A stretch of DNA of 38,206 nucleotides from positions 1 through 38,206 of the forward strand of contig NZ_FQVH01000026.1 of assembly GCF_900129075.1 (NCBI RefSeq). The letters are read 5' to 3'. The notes beneath the pieces are model-generated. The model saw nothing but the letters and a program-made list of their open reading frames with translations. It was not told the origin of the DNA and did no database searches. This DNA comes from Caldanaerobius fijiensis DSM 17918 (lineage in GTDB: Bacteria > Bacillota > Thermoanaerobacteria > Thermoanaerobacterales > Caldanaerobiaceae). The translations under genes were made by a program, and so were the position numbers. The number at the start of each line of letters is the position of its first letter. The stretch's first letter is position 1. This document shows, in pieces, positions 17,093 to 25,495 of the stretch.

Positions 17093-18821
17093 TCATACCA
17101 CTCCCAAGCCATGTTACTAAGTAATTTTCTCCATTAGTATACGGACGCTCTAAAATTTTTATCTCATCTTTACAGGAATCATAGATAGAATTTACAAATT
17201 TCAGCCATTTTTCATCGTCTCTATAAGGGTAGTCAATCCTTTCCTGATAGCATCTCCAGCGGGTTTCTTTCCTGTATAAAAGGTGCTCCACCACCGCTCT
17301 GGCCACCAGTATTCTATCTATAACCTCATGATATTTCATCAGGTCGTGCAGATCCTCTGCATATCCCTTATTAACATCCTTTTGCAATTCTTTTAACAGA
17401 TCTTTGGCGATATTCAACTTCTCCTCGTATACCTCATAATAAGAAGATATACCGCCAGCATATTCATCCATTATCTTTTGCAGTCTCTCCTCAAATTCAT
17501 CAGGGCTAAACCCCAATTTTTTATACCCATCACTTCTTATAAGCGGTGTATAAACCCTTTGAATTTCTTCTTTTATAAGGCTTTCATCTATCGATTCAAA
17601 GGTAATATTCTTTATGTATTCCACCGCGTCCTCTGCTGCTATTTCCCCTTCAGCCATGCTGCCTGTGACATATTTTTTAGGCGAGCCTCCTGCTACATCA
17701 CCGGCCGCATACAACCCTTCCAGCGTGGTCCTTCGCCTACTATCTATCCAGTAACCGGCCAATCCATGACCACCAACAATATAAGGCTCCGATCCACATA
17801 TCTCTACAGGTTTTTCCGTTGGCTCTACTCCCTCGTCAGCCCATTTTAAAACGATACCCGGTGACATATTGAGATATGCTTCTTTTAATATCCTGTTATA
17901 GTCCTCACTTAAACCGGTTATATCCAGATAGCATGGGCCACGTCCTTCCCGATTCTCCTTTAGAGTGGCATACAGCCTCATGTAAGTGGAGCGGTCCACG
18001 TAATTCCTTAAGTAGGCCTCCCCTCTTGCATTTATCTGAGGAGCATGCACACCCTGAGCGATGGTACCCGTAGGCGAGAGAACGTCTTTAATCCTTAGAG
18101 CTATAAACCTCATTTCAAAGCTGGTCATTTCCGCTCCTGCCCTTAATCCCATGGCAAACCCTGTGCCAGTGTTAAATGGTGGATACCACATCTTATGTCT
18201 TGCCGATCCATCGTTGTTAGGTTTATAGAGACCCGCTGCACCTCCCGTAGCACAAATAACAGCTTTTGCTCTAATGACGTAAAATTTGTTTTCCCTCACA
18301 GAAAAAGCAAAAGCGCCTATAACCTTTCTACCTTTAACAATGTAGTTGGTAGCCACCACCCTGTTAAGTACCAAAGCACCCGATTTTCTTAATGCTTCTG
18401 CTAAAATAGGTTTTATCCTCTCTCCATTTATTCTCACGCTTCTTCTGCCGCGAGCTACATAATTGCCATTCTCATCTTTCAAAAAGGGAAGTCCCCACTC
18501 CTCCAATCTCCTGGTACAGTTATTCAACCTCTCTCCTATGGTGTAGGTAAGGTCATCCCTTATAAGACCTGCCGTATCTTTCTTTACGTAATCCACATAA
18601 GACTGCGGAGTTTCACCAGGATTTAAATAGGCATTTATAGCATTAACCCCTGAAGCAAGGCAGCCACTGCGCTCTACATGCGCTTTCTCAATGACAACAA
18701 CTTTTAACTCTCCATTCTTCTCTTTTGCAGTTATTGCTGCCTGACATCCAGCCGTACCGCCACCAATTATGAGTATGTCTGCATCTATCCTTACTACCTC
18801 AGGCTCCCATGTACTAAGCAA
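17076..18821 (-). CDS. aprA: Adenylylsulfate reductase alpha subunit (FAD)
   Basis: A 581-residue flavoprotein reducing APS to sulfite and AMP. The FAD loop is ADILIIGGGTAGCQAAI at residues 14-30. The family motifs HVERSGCLASGVNAINAYL, GGAAGLYKPNND and GLYAAGDVAGGSPKKYVTGSMAEGE are intact. It is somewhat shorter than AprA of sulfate reducers. Translation starts at TTG 18821 behind GGGAGGGGGA. Presence in an operon with Sat, CysC and cysteine synthase, and absence of dsrAB and qmo, point to an assimilatory job. Confidence 0.93.
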   Translation of the reverse strand: MLSTWEPEVVRIDADILIIGGGTAGCQAAITAKEKNGELKVVVIEKAHVERSGCLASGVNAINAYLNPGETPQSYVDYVKKDTAGLIRDDLTYTIGERLNNCTRRLEEWGLPFLKDENGNYVARGRRSVRINGERIKPILAEALRKSGALVLNRVVATNYIVKGRKVIGAFAFSVRENKFYVIRAKAVICATGGAAGLYKPNNDGSARHKMWYPPFNTGTGFAMGLRAGAEMTSFEMRFIALRIKDVLSPTGTIAQGVHAPQINARGEAYLRNYVDRSTYMRLYATLKENREGRGPCYLDITGLSEDYNRILKEAYLNMSPGIVLKWADEGVEPTEKPVEICGSEPYIVGGHGLAGYWIDSRRRTTLEGLYAAGDVAGGSPKKYVTGSMAEGEIAAEDAVEYIKNITFESIDESLIKEEIQRVYTPLIRSDGYKKLGFSPDEFEERLQKIMDEYAGGISSYYEVYEEKLNIAKDLLKELQKDVNKGYAEDLHDLMKYHEVIDRILVARAVVEHLLYRKETRWRCYQERIDYPYRDDEKWLKFVNSIYDSCKDEIKILERPYTNGENYLVTWLGSGMSGCKD

Positions 18822-18849
18822 TTAAAGTCCCCCTCCCTAATACCTGTAA

Positions 18850-19461
18850 TTAATTGGCTGCAATTATTCCTTTTTGATTTAAATAATTCAGCAACATTTC
18901 AACAGACTCATCCAGTGACAGCTTATCGGTATCTATTACAAGTTCGGGATTTACTGGCGGTTCATAAGGAGCTGAAATTCCCGTAAATTCTTTGATTTCT
19001 CCTGCTCTTGCTTTTTTGTATAAGCCTTTTACATCCCTCTCTTCACATTTTTCTAGAGGACATTTAACGTAAACTTCTACAAATTTACCTTCTGGTAGCA
19101 ATTTTCTGGCATTATCCCTATCTTCTCTATAAGGAGAAATAAATGCAGTGATAGTTATCACACCAGCATCTGCGAATAACTTTGCTACCTCGCTTATCCT
19201 TCTAATGTTTTCTTTGCGATCTTCCGGTGAAAATCCCAGGTTTCTATTCAAGCCGTGCCTTATATTGTCACCATCCAGCACATAAGATAGGTGCCCCATA
19301 TCATAAAGCCTTTTCTCTAATTCTCTGGCAATGGTAGACTTGCCAGCACCCGAAAGCCCCGTAAGCCATATAACAACACCTTTTTGTTTTAAAAGTTTTT
19401 CCCTATCTTCAGCGGTAATCACACCAGCGTGCCATGTTATATTTGTAGCTTTAATCTCCAT
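18850..19461 (-). CDS. cysC: Adenylylsulfate kinase
   Basis: A 203-residue kinase making PAPS from APS. The P-loop is GLSGAGKST (about residues 34-42), with [16 protein letters not shown] and the lid/signature stretch around [17 protein letters not shown]. It is complete. Functionally it competes with AprAB for APS, and no PAPS reductase (CysH) is in the window. PAPS might feed another route or sulfotransfer, or the enzyme may buffer APS. It lies 28 nt before aprA and 73 nt after the cysteine synthase fusion. Confidence 0.95.
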   Translation of the reverse strand: MEIKATNITWHAGVITAEDREKLLKQKGVVIWLTGLSGAGKSTIARELEKRLYDMGHLSYVLDGDNIRHGLNRNLGFSPEDRKENIRRISEVAKLFADAGVITITAFISPYREDRDNARKLLPEGKFVEVYVKCPLEKCEERDVKGLYKKARAGEIKEFTGISAPYEPPVNPELVIDTDKLSLDESVEMLLNYLNQKGIIAAN

Positions 19462-19534
19462 CTATAAAGCCTCCTTTGCTTTAATTATAGTATTCCTATC
19501 TGTTTATATGGAATTGATTTGCAAAAATGCAACT

Positions 19535-20671
19535 CTAATTAATTGCGAAATACCTGTGCATACTCAGATATCTTTCTCCTGTATCGGGTAAAACAGTTAC
19601 AACCCTTTTACCTTTACCCAATTGTTGCGCTACTTGAATGGCAGCAAGAACGTTGGCACCTGAGGATATACCACATAGTATACCTTCTTCTCTTGCCAAT
19701 CTCAAAGACATCTCAAAAGCTTTCTGATCATTCACCTTAATTACTTCGTCCACTACGTTTCTGTCCAGTGTTTGAGGAATAAAACCTGCTCCTATGCCTT
19801 GTATTCTGTGCGGTCCAGGTTTTTCTCCAGATAAAACCGCCGAGGTTTCAGGTTCAACAGCATATACCTTTATATTACTGTTGCTTCTCTTTAAAACCCT
19901 GCCCACACCTGATATAGTGCCACCAGTACCCACACCAGCTACAAAGGCATCCAATTCCCCTTTTGTAGCTTTAAGTATTTCCTGTCCGGTAGTCAACTCA
20001 TGTATTTCTGGATTCGCAGGATTTTCAAATTGGTTCAGCATGATATAATCATTATGGCTTTCTAAAAGCTCTTCAACCTTTTTAAGAGCTCCTTTCATCC
20101 CTTCAATACCCGGTGTCAATATGAGTTCAGCGCCGTAGGATGCCAGCAAATTTCTCCTCTCAATACTCATAGTATCAGGCATTACCAGTATAAGGCGATA
20201 GCCTTTAACGGCACATATCATGGCAAGCCCTATACCTGTATTTCCGCTGGTAGGCTCAACGATGGTCATACCCGGCTTTAACTTTCCTGATTCTTCAGCC
20301 CGCCTTATCATATTAAAGGCAATTCTATCCTTTACACTGCCTCCCGGATTAAAGGATTCTAGCTTGACCAGCACTTCTGCTTCATCTTCTGATACCACTT
20401 TATTTAACCTTACTATGGGCGTTCTACCTATCAATTCGACTATATTATCATATATCTTTTCTTCAAAGGATCCACCGCCCATAAAATACATCAAATTTAA
20501 CTCATCACCGTCTTTTATAACAGCAGTACTGTATTCCTCTCTTCTCAATACCACGTCGTTTAATTCCACACTGACAACCTGCTCATCTATATTGTTAATT
20601 TTCAAAAACTCTGAAACTGTTAATTCCCTTTCATAGTTCTGCTTTTCCCCGTTATAAGTTATAGTAATCAT
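19535..20671 (-). CDS. Fusion of a ThiS/CysO-like sulfur carrier to a PLP cysteine synthase
   Basis: A 378-residue two-domain protein. Residues 1-67 form a beta-grasp domain ([10 protein letters not shown]...[14 protein letters not shown]...[16 protein letters not shown]) ending in the glycine motif of sulfur carrier proteins. It runs straight into a complete fold-type II cysteine synthase starting [16 protein letters not shown], with PLP lysine in [13 protein letters not shown], the SGNTG phosphate loop and [10 protein letters not shown]. Free carriers need a C-terminal Gly-Gly for adenylation and thiocarboxylation by an E1 enzyme, so this copy must be cleaved after the glycines or work unusually. 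The next two upstream genes are a JAMM protease (3 nt away) and an E1, the CysO/Mec+/MoeZ partners known from M. tuberculosis. An internal ATG at residue 64 lacks a good ribosome site. Confidence 0.92.
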   Translation of the reverse strand: MITITYNGEKQNYERELTVSEFLKINNIDEQVVSVELNDVVLRREEYSTAVIKDGDELNLMYFMGGGSFEEKIYDNIVELIGRTPIVRLNKVVSEDEAEVLVKLESFNPGGSVKDRIAFNMIRRAEESGKLKPGMTIVEPTSGNTGIGLAMICAVKGYRLILVMPDTMSIERRNLLASYGAELILTPGIEGMKGALKKVEELLESHNDYIMLNQFENPANPEIHELTTGQEILKATKGELDAFVAGVGTGGTISGVGRVLKRSNSNIKVYAVEPETSAVLSGEKPGPHRIQGIGAGFIPQTLDRNVVDEVIKVNDQKAFEMSLRLAREEGILCGISSGANVLAAIQVAQQLGKGKRVVTVLPDTGERYLSMHRYFAIN

Positions 20672-20674
20672 TAC

Positions 20675-21073
20675 TCATTCCTCCTCCACTATAATATCTT
20701 CTTCCTTCACCTGTTTGCCCTTTATTTTATATGCTCTCACATCAACACCATCTTTTAATGATACTATTATATAGTATATATCCTCGTAGTGGGCCATCTC
20801 TATGTCTTTATCAGAAGGATATGCACGGCTAGTAGGATGTGAGTGATACACTGCCAGCATTTTCTGGCCTTTTTTTCGTATATCTTTTATAACCTTAAAC
20901 TGCTCTTCGGGAACCATCAAAAAGAAATCCTCTCTATGGGCTCCATTTGTCATGGGATATACATTCATTACCACATCATCAATCCCCGACAAGATTCCAC
21001 ATCCTTCATAGGGTGCTTCACTTTGCAATTGATCCAGCATCTGGCTTAGTTGTCTCTTCTTAATCCTGATCAT
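20675..21073 (-). CDS. JAMM/MPN+ metalloprotease, Mec+-like
   Basis: A 132-residue zinc protease domain. The catalytic glutamate is in PYEGCGIL (about residue 24) and the zinc signature HSHP followed by SxxD (YHSHPTSRAYPSDKD, about residues 77-91) is complete. In M. tuberculosis the equivalent Mec+ releases cysteine from the CysO-Cys adduct. Here it may do that and could also expose the Gly-Gly of the fused carrier. It overlaps the E1 gene by 14 nt and sits 3 nt before the fusion, so the three are tightly coupled. Confidence 0.9.
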   Translation of the reverse strand: MIRIKKRQLSQMLDQLQSEAPYEGCGILSGIDDVVMNVYPMTNGAHREDFFLMVPEEQFKVIKDIRKKGQKMLAVYHSHPTSRAYPSDKDIEMAHYEDIYYIIVSLKDGVDVRAYKIKGKQVKEEDIIVEEE

Positions 21074-21878
21074 TTTTCTTCCCCCTCAGGTCGCACTGCA
21101 ACTCATATTCTATCAATTCTTTAATCGTTGGGTTCTCACCGCAAACAGGACAATCTTTTTTTCTAGACCATTTAATTTCTCTGAATGTACCTTCAAGAGC
21201 GTTAAACGTGAGTATTCTTCCTTTCAACGGCCTTCCGATATTAAGTAGCACTTTTATTGCTTCTACGGCCTGAAGTGTTCCCATCACTCCTGCTACAGCT
21301 CCTAATACACCGGCCTGAGAACACGTAGGTACAGCACCCTCTGCCGGAGGTTCTGGAAATACACACCTGTAACACGGTCCTTCCCCCGGTATAATTGTCA
21401 TAATCATACCTTCAAACCTTAATATTCCAGCTTCTATAAGAGGTTTTCTGGAAAAAACGCAGGCATCATTTAAAAGGTACCTTGCAGGAAAATTGTCAAC
21501 TCCGTCAATTACAAGATCGTAATCTTTTATTAGATCCAGTACATTATCAACCGATAACCTTTCCTCATACGTAATTATATTTACGTCAGGATTTAATGCC
21601 TCAAGCTTTTCCCTTGCTGATTTTACCTTAGGTATTCCTACATCTTGCGTTCTGTGGAGTATTTGTCTCTGGAGGTTGGATAAATCCACCATATCATAGT
21701 CTACTAACCCTATAGTTCCTACACCTGCTGCCGCCAAATAATATGCCGAAGGCGATCCCAGACCGCCTGCTCCTACAATAAGAACCTTTGAATTTAGCAG
21801 TTTCTCCTGACCTGTGCCACCTATATCCTTCAATATTATGTTCCTGGAATACCTTAAAATCTGCTCTTCCGTCAACAT
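21060..21878 (-). CDS. E1-like adenylyltransferase (MoeB/ThiF/MoeZ N-domain)
   Basis: A 272-residue E1 domain that adenylates the C-terminal glycine of a ThiS-like carrier. The ATP loop is VLIVGAGGLGSPSAYYLAAAGVG, with DxVDLSNLQRQ and DNFPARYLLND for Mg-ATP. Zinc cysteines CYRC and CPVC and a conserved cysteine in VPTCSQAGVLG are present. There is no rhodanese domain, so sulfur must come from elsewhere, for example TusA encoded directly upstream or sulfide. The natural partner is the carrier domain of the cysteine synthase fusion. Confidence 0.92.
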   Translation of the reverse strand: MLTEEQILRYSRNIILKDIGGTGQEKLLNSKVLIVGAGGLGSPSAYYLAAAGVGTIGLVDYDMVDLSNLQRQILHRTQDVGIPKVKSAREKLEALNPDVNIITYEERLSVDNVLDLIKDYDLVIDGVDNFPARYLLNDACVFSRKPLIEAGILRFEGMIMTIIPGEGPCYRCVFPEPPAEGAVPTCSQAGVLGAVAGVMGTLQAVEAIKVLLNIGRPLKGRILTFNALEGTFREIKWSRKKDCPVCGENPTIKELIEYELQCDLRGKKNDQD

Positions 21879-21887
21879 ATTACCACC

Positions 21888-22121
21888 TCAAGCTTTCTGT
21901 ATCAGGAGCTTAAATTTATCACCGATTCTCTCTACATTTAATATCTTATGCCCTTCATCTTTTACGCTCCTGGGTACATTTTTTATAGGTTCTCCATCAT
22001 CCAAAATGACTTCAAGAACATCGCCACTCTTCATCTGTTCCAGCTTTAATTTTACTTTGACAAAATTAATAGGACATACCACACCTTCTAAATTTAGCTT
22101 TTCGTCAATCCTCACTTCCAT
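21888..22121 (-). CDS. TusA-family sulfur carrier
   Basis: A 77-residue TusA fold: EKLNLEGVVCPINFVKVKLKLEQM with the persulfide cysteine at the CPxx motif, then LEVILDDGEP and the terminal beta strand. The ATG at 22121 has AAAGGGTG upstream and lies inside the end of the sulfite reductase gene (17-nt overlap). TusA-type proteins pass persulfide sulfur between enzymes. Here it may bridge the sulfite reductase and the E1/carrier pair. Confidence 0.9.
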   Translation of the reverse strand: MEVRIDEKLNLEGVVCPINFVKVKLKLEQMKSGDVLEVILDDGEPIKNVPRSVKDEGHKILNVERIGDKFKLLIQKA

Positions 22122-22977
22122 TACCAAACACCCTTTCTTTATATACTTCAAGACCTACTCTATCAATGGTATCAATAAGTCTTTCTTTCTTAATCCCTTC
22201 ACTTTTATAGAACTCCATGGTCTTTTTTATAACATCGGGAATGTTTTCTATTGGCACCATATCTGCCACATGATATCCAAATCTGGGCTTTTTACCAAAC
22301 TTACCCCCTGCAAAAACCGCTACGCCCGTCTTCTTAGCTTTCCATGCATCTGTAGGACATACCCTTATGCAACTTCCGCAATATATGCATTTATTTACAT
22401 CTCGCACGGCAATTTTATTTTCATTCATGATAATAGCTTTACTGTCGCAAACATCAGCGCATAACCCACAACCCATGCACAATTTCTCATCCAGCTCAGG
22501 TTCCACCTGTCCCTGAAATCCTAAATCGTTAAATTGGGGCTTTGAACAGTTATTGGGACAACCTGATATACCCATCTTGAACTTATGAGGAAATCCTGGC
22601 ATTGGGAAAAATTCATCATCTAATTTTTGAGCTAATCCCTGGGTATCAATCAACCCATATGGGCATACAGTACCCTTGCAGGCAACAATAGGCCTTACTC
22701 TGGGTCCACAGCCCGCTAAAGCCAGACCTATATTCTCAATCTCCTGCTTTATCTCCTGCAATTTTGTATAATGAACCCAGGGAATTTCGATTCCTAATCT
22801 CACGGTAAAAGTGACATACCCTCTGCCGTATTTCTCAGCCAACTGAGAGACTTTTCTCATTTGTTCAGCGGTAATATTCCCTGCAACCACCCTTATTCTT
22901 ACGGAATAATAATCTTTTTGCTTTTGTTTTATAAACCCACCATCTTTTAGGGTTGCTATCAATTCCTCATTTTCCAT
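22105..22977 (-). CDS. Small siroheme sulfite/nitrite reductase-family protein with two ferredoxin clusters
   Basis: A 290-residue reductase. The N-terminal ferrodoxin-like half (VRIRVVAGNITAEQMRKVSQLAEKYGRGYVTFTVR) is followed by the siroheme/4Fe-4S cysteines CKGTVC...GCPNNC (about residues 100-150). A bacterial ferredoxin insert with CMGCGLCADVC and CIYCGSCIRVCP follows. Length and layout match single-subunit, Fsr/AsrC-like small sulfite reductases of anaerobes, not the roughly 570-residue CysI. It should reduce sulfite to sulfide with electrons from ferredoxin. The ATG at 22977 follows GGCGGGGGG; the frame opens at 23001. It is the first gene of the ten-gene sulfur operon. Confidence 0.87.
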   Translation of the reverse strand: MENEELIATLKDGGFIKQKQKDYYSVRIRVVAGNITAEQMRKVSQLAEKYGRGYVTFTVRLGIEIPWVHYTKLQEIKQEIENIGLALAGCGPRVRPIVACKGTVCPYGLIDTQGLAQKLDDEFFPMPGFPHKFKMGISGCPNNCSKPQFNDLGFQGQVEPELDEKLCMGCGLCADVCDSKAIIMNENKIAVRDVNKCIYCGSCIRVCPTDAWKAKKTGVAVFAGGKFGKKPRFGYHVADMVPIENIPDVIKKTMEFYKSEGIKKERLIDTIDRVGLEVYKERVFGNGSED

Positions 22978-23003
22978 AATAACCCCCCGCCTATAATTCA
23001 TAG

Positions 23004-23141
23004 TATTTTGATAGGAATTTGTACATTTCTTTTTATTAAGATATCACATAAAAGAAAAAAAGTCAATAAAAATATTTATATTGACTTTTCTCCAGTTTTA
23101 TGTTAGTTTAAACTAAACTAATACATATATTCCTATCAAAA
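23004..23141. promoter_or_regulatory. Symmetric divergent promoter region for the two sulfur operons
   Basis: Minus strand: -35 TTGACT (23066-23061), 17 bp, -10 TATCTT (23043-23038). Plus strand: -35 TTGACT (23081-23086), 17 bp, weak -10 TAGTTT (23104-23109). The two -35 boxes are arms of one AT-rich palindrome. Thirteen-base inverted copies of TTTTGATAGGAAT lie at 23007-23019 (+) and 23141-23129 (-), each just inside its transcript. The TAGGAATT core resembles sites of CymR-type cysteine regulators and matches the element before cysP. Confidence 0.65.
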
Positions 23142-23216
23142 AACTATAGATTAATAAAGCGATTATTATTCCGTAAAGTAAAAAACTAAATGGTCAGAGG
23201 GAAAGGGGTTGCGAAA

Positions 23217-24365
23217 ATGAAACTATCCACATTATTGGTCAGAGCGGGAATAAATAGAGAAGATGTAACTGGTGCGGTATCCATGCCCATTTATCAATCG
23301 GCTACCTTTATACACAGGGGACTAGGTCTATCAACCGGTTTTGATTATTCCAGGACACAAAATCCTACCAGGTTCCAGCTGGAAAAAGCCATAACCCAAT
23401 TAGAAGGTGGGGTGGATTCTCTGGCTTTTTCATCTGGAATGGCAGCAATAACAGCGGTATTTATGTTATTTGAATCGGGTGATCATATTATAATTTCTGA
23501 TGACCTGTACGGCGGAACATATAGAATAGTTAATCAGATTTTTTCAAAATATCAGCTGAATTTTAGCTGTGTGGATATAACCGATATCGAAAGCGTTGAA
23601 AATGCCATAAGACCAAACACAAAAGCAATTTTCATTGAAACGCCTACAAACCCCATGATGAAAATAGCCGATGTCAAAAGAATAGTAGACATATGCAGAC
23701 GGAATAATCTGTTGTGTATATTCGATAATACTTTTCTCTCAGCTTACCTGTTTCAGCCCTTGAAAATAGGTGTGGATATAGTAATAGAAAGTGCCACTAA
23801 ATATCTTTCGGGGCACAATGATCTGCTGGCAGGCATTGTCTCAACCAGCAAACAGGATATTGCCGAAAAACTGAGATTCATACAAAACAGCACAGGAGCT
23901 GTGCTATCACCCAATGACAGCTGGCTGTTGCTAAGAGGATTAAAAACACTGGGTGTAAGAATGGATAGGCAACAGGATAACGCTCAAAAAATAGCGCAAT
24001 GGCTGTTATGCAGGCCTGAAATCAGTAAAGTACTGTACCCTGGTTTACCCCATCATCCTGGCCATAACATCTTAAAAGAATTAGCCAATGGATTTGGAGC
24101 TATGATATCTTTTGAAGTCGTAGATATCGCATTAGTAAAAAGGATACTGGAAAATTTAGAGATTATTTCTTTTGCAGAAAGCCTGGGCGGTGTAGAATCC
24201 CTTATAACATATCCAATAGAACAGACCCATAAAGATATTCCCGATGATCTCAAAAAAAAGATAGGTCTAAATGACAGGATTTTAAGATTGTCTGTGGGAA
24301 TTGAAGATTCCGATGATCTCATAATGGATTTAGAACATGCGTTACTGGGAGGTCCACAACCATGA
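23217..24365 (+). CDS. Trans-sulfuration PLP enzyme, cystathionine gamma-synthase/lyase family (copy 1)
   Basis: A 382-residue Cys/Met-metabolism PLP enzyme. It shows DYSRTQNPTR, SSGMAAI, the DDLYGGTYR active-site segment, FIETPTNPMM, and the PLP lysine in ESATKYLSGHND. The ATG at 23217 has AAAGGGG 8 nt upstream; the frame also opens at 23190 without a ribosome site. The pair of such genes suggests interconversion of cysteine and homocysteine via cystathionine. Sequence alone does not tell synthase from gamma- or beta-lyase. The stop overlaps the next start (ATGA). Confidence 0.9.
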   Translation: MKLSTLLVRAGINREDVTGAVSMPIYQSATFIHRGLGLSTGFDYSRTQNPTRFQLEKAITQLEGGVDSLAFSSGMAAITAVFMLFESGDHIIISDDLYGGTYRIVNQIFSKYQLNFSCVDITDIESVENAIRPNTKAIFIETPTNPMMKIADVKRIVDICRRNNLLCIFDNTFLSAYLFQPLKIGVDIVIESATKYLSGHNDLLAGIVSTSKQDIAEKLRFIQNSTGAVLSPNDSWLLLRGLKTLGVRMDRQQDNAQKIAQWLLCRPEISKVLYPGLPHHPGHNILKELANGFGAMISFEVVDIALVKRILENLEIISFAESLGGVESLITYPIEQTHKDIPDDLKKKIGLNDRILRLSVGIEDSDDLIMDLEHALLGGPQP

Positions 24366-25495
24366 AATACGCAACAAAATTACTCCACAATGGCAATGAG
24401 ATTGATAAACATACCGGAGCGTTGAGCATACCCATTTATCAAACATCAACCTTTAAGCAGGATGACGTGGATAACCCTCCACTATACGATTACAGCCGCT
24501 CAGGAAATCCCACCAGGACTGCCCTGGAAAATACCATGGCTATTTTGGAAGGTGGTACCAGTGCTTATGCTTTTTCTTCAGGAATGGCAGCAATGTCAGC
24601 AGTATTATCTCTCCTCGATACAGGCGATCACGTAATAGCAGCACAGGATATATACGGCGGTACATACCGAGCACTTACAAGGCATTTTTCAAAATATAAT
24701 ATCCAGGTGAGTTTCGTCGACACCACTGACACAAACAAAATAGAGGATGCAATAAAGCCTAATACGAAAATGTTGATACTAGAAACACCCTCCAATCCAT
24801 TGCTGAAAATCACCGATTTAAAGGCCTGCGCAGAATTAGCAAAAAAGCATAATATAATAACCGTCGTAGATAATACCTTTATGTCGCCATACTTGCAGAG
24901 GCCACTGGAATTGGGCATAGACATAGTAGTCCACAGCGCCACCAAATTCATCGGCGGGCACAGCGACGTATTAGGTGGAATAGTGGTAGTAAAGGATAAA
25001 GACCTGGCAAAGCAAATATATTTCGTTCAAAATACTCTGGGAGCGGTATTAAATCCTCATGACTGCTGGCTTCTTTTAAGAGGAATAAAAACACTGAAAG
25101 TAAGACTGGACGCTGAGCAACAGGGTGCAATATATCTAGCACAATGGCTGAAAAAGCAAGATTTTGTCAAGAGTGTATATTACCCTGGCCTTCCGGAACA
25201 CCCAGGTCATGATCTACATTTAAAGCAAGCATACGGTCCCGGGGCAGTACTATCTTTTGAAGTTAAAGACATAAATACAGCTAAAAAAATAACAGCACGT
25301 GTAAAATTATTCTTTACAGCAGTAAGCCTGGGCGGAGTAGAAAGTATACTTTCATACCCCGCTAAAATGTCTCACGCATCAGTCCCCTGGAAAGAAAGGC
25401 AGAAACTAGGTATAACAGATGAACTTCTAAGGATATCAGTGGGGCTGGAAGACCCCGAGGATCTGTCAATGGATATCTTAAATGCTGTTATCTAA
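24362..25495 (+). CDS. Trans-sulfuration PLP enzyme, cystathionine lyase/synthase family (copy 2)
   Basis: A 377-residue paralogue of the upstream gene. It shows YDYSRSGNPTR, FSSGMAAM, DIYGGTYRALT, ILETPSNPLL, VDNTFMSPYL and the PLP lysine in HSATKFIGGHSD. It is translationally coupled by a 4-nt overlap. One copy probably makes cystathionine and the other cleaves it. The 3' end overlaps the convergent GH116 gene by 4 nt, and no terminator separates them. Confidence 0.9.
   Translation: MKYATKLLHNGNEIDKHTGALSIPIYQTSTFKQDDVDNPPLYDYSRSGNPTRTALENTMAILEGGTSAYAFSSGMAAMSAVLSLLDTGDHVIAAQDIYGGTYRALTRHFSKYNIQVSFVDTTDTNKIEDAIKPNTKMLILETPSNPLLKITDLKACAELAKKHNIITVVDNTFMSPYLQRPLELGIDIVVHSATKFIGGHSDVLGGIVVVKDKDLAKQIYFVQNTLGAVLNPHDCWLLLRGIKTLKVRLDAEQQGAIYLAQWLKKQDFVKSVYYPGLPEHPGHDLHLKQAYGPGAVLSFEVKDINTAKKITARVKLFFTAVSLGGVESILSYPAKMSHASVPWKERQKLGITDELLRISVGLEDPEDLSMDILNAVI

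Noticed and set aside
15236-22977. Dissimilatory sulfate reduction cluster
   Set aside because: No dsrAB, dsrMK or qmo genes. Neighbours are cysteine biosynthesis and APS kinase, so assimilation fits better.
23110-23216. SAM (S-box) riboswitch or T-box before the trans-sulfuration genes
   Set aside because: The leader is about 100 nt and AT-rich, with none of the conserved S-box stems or T-box sequence and no terminator hairpin.
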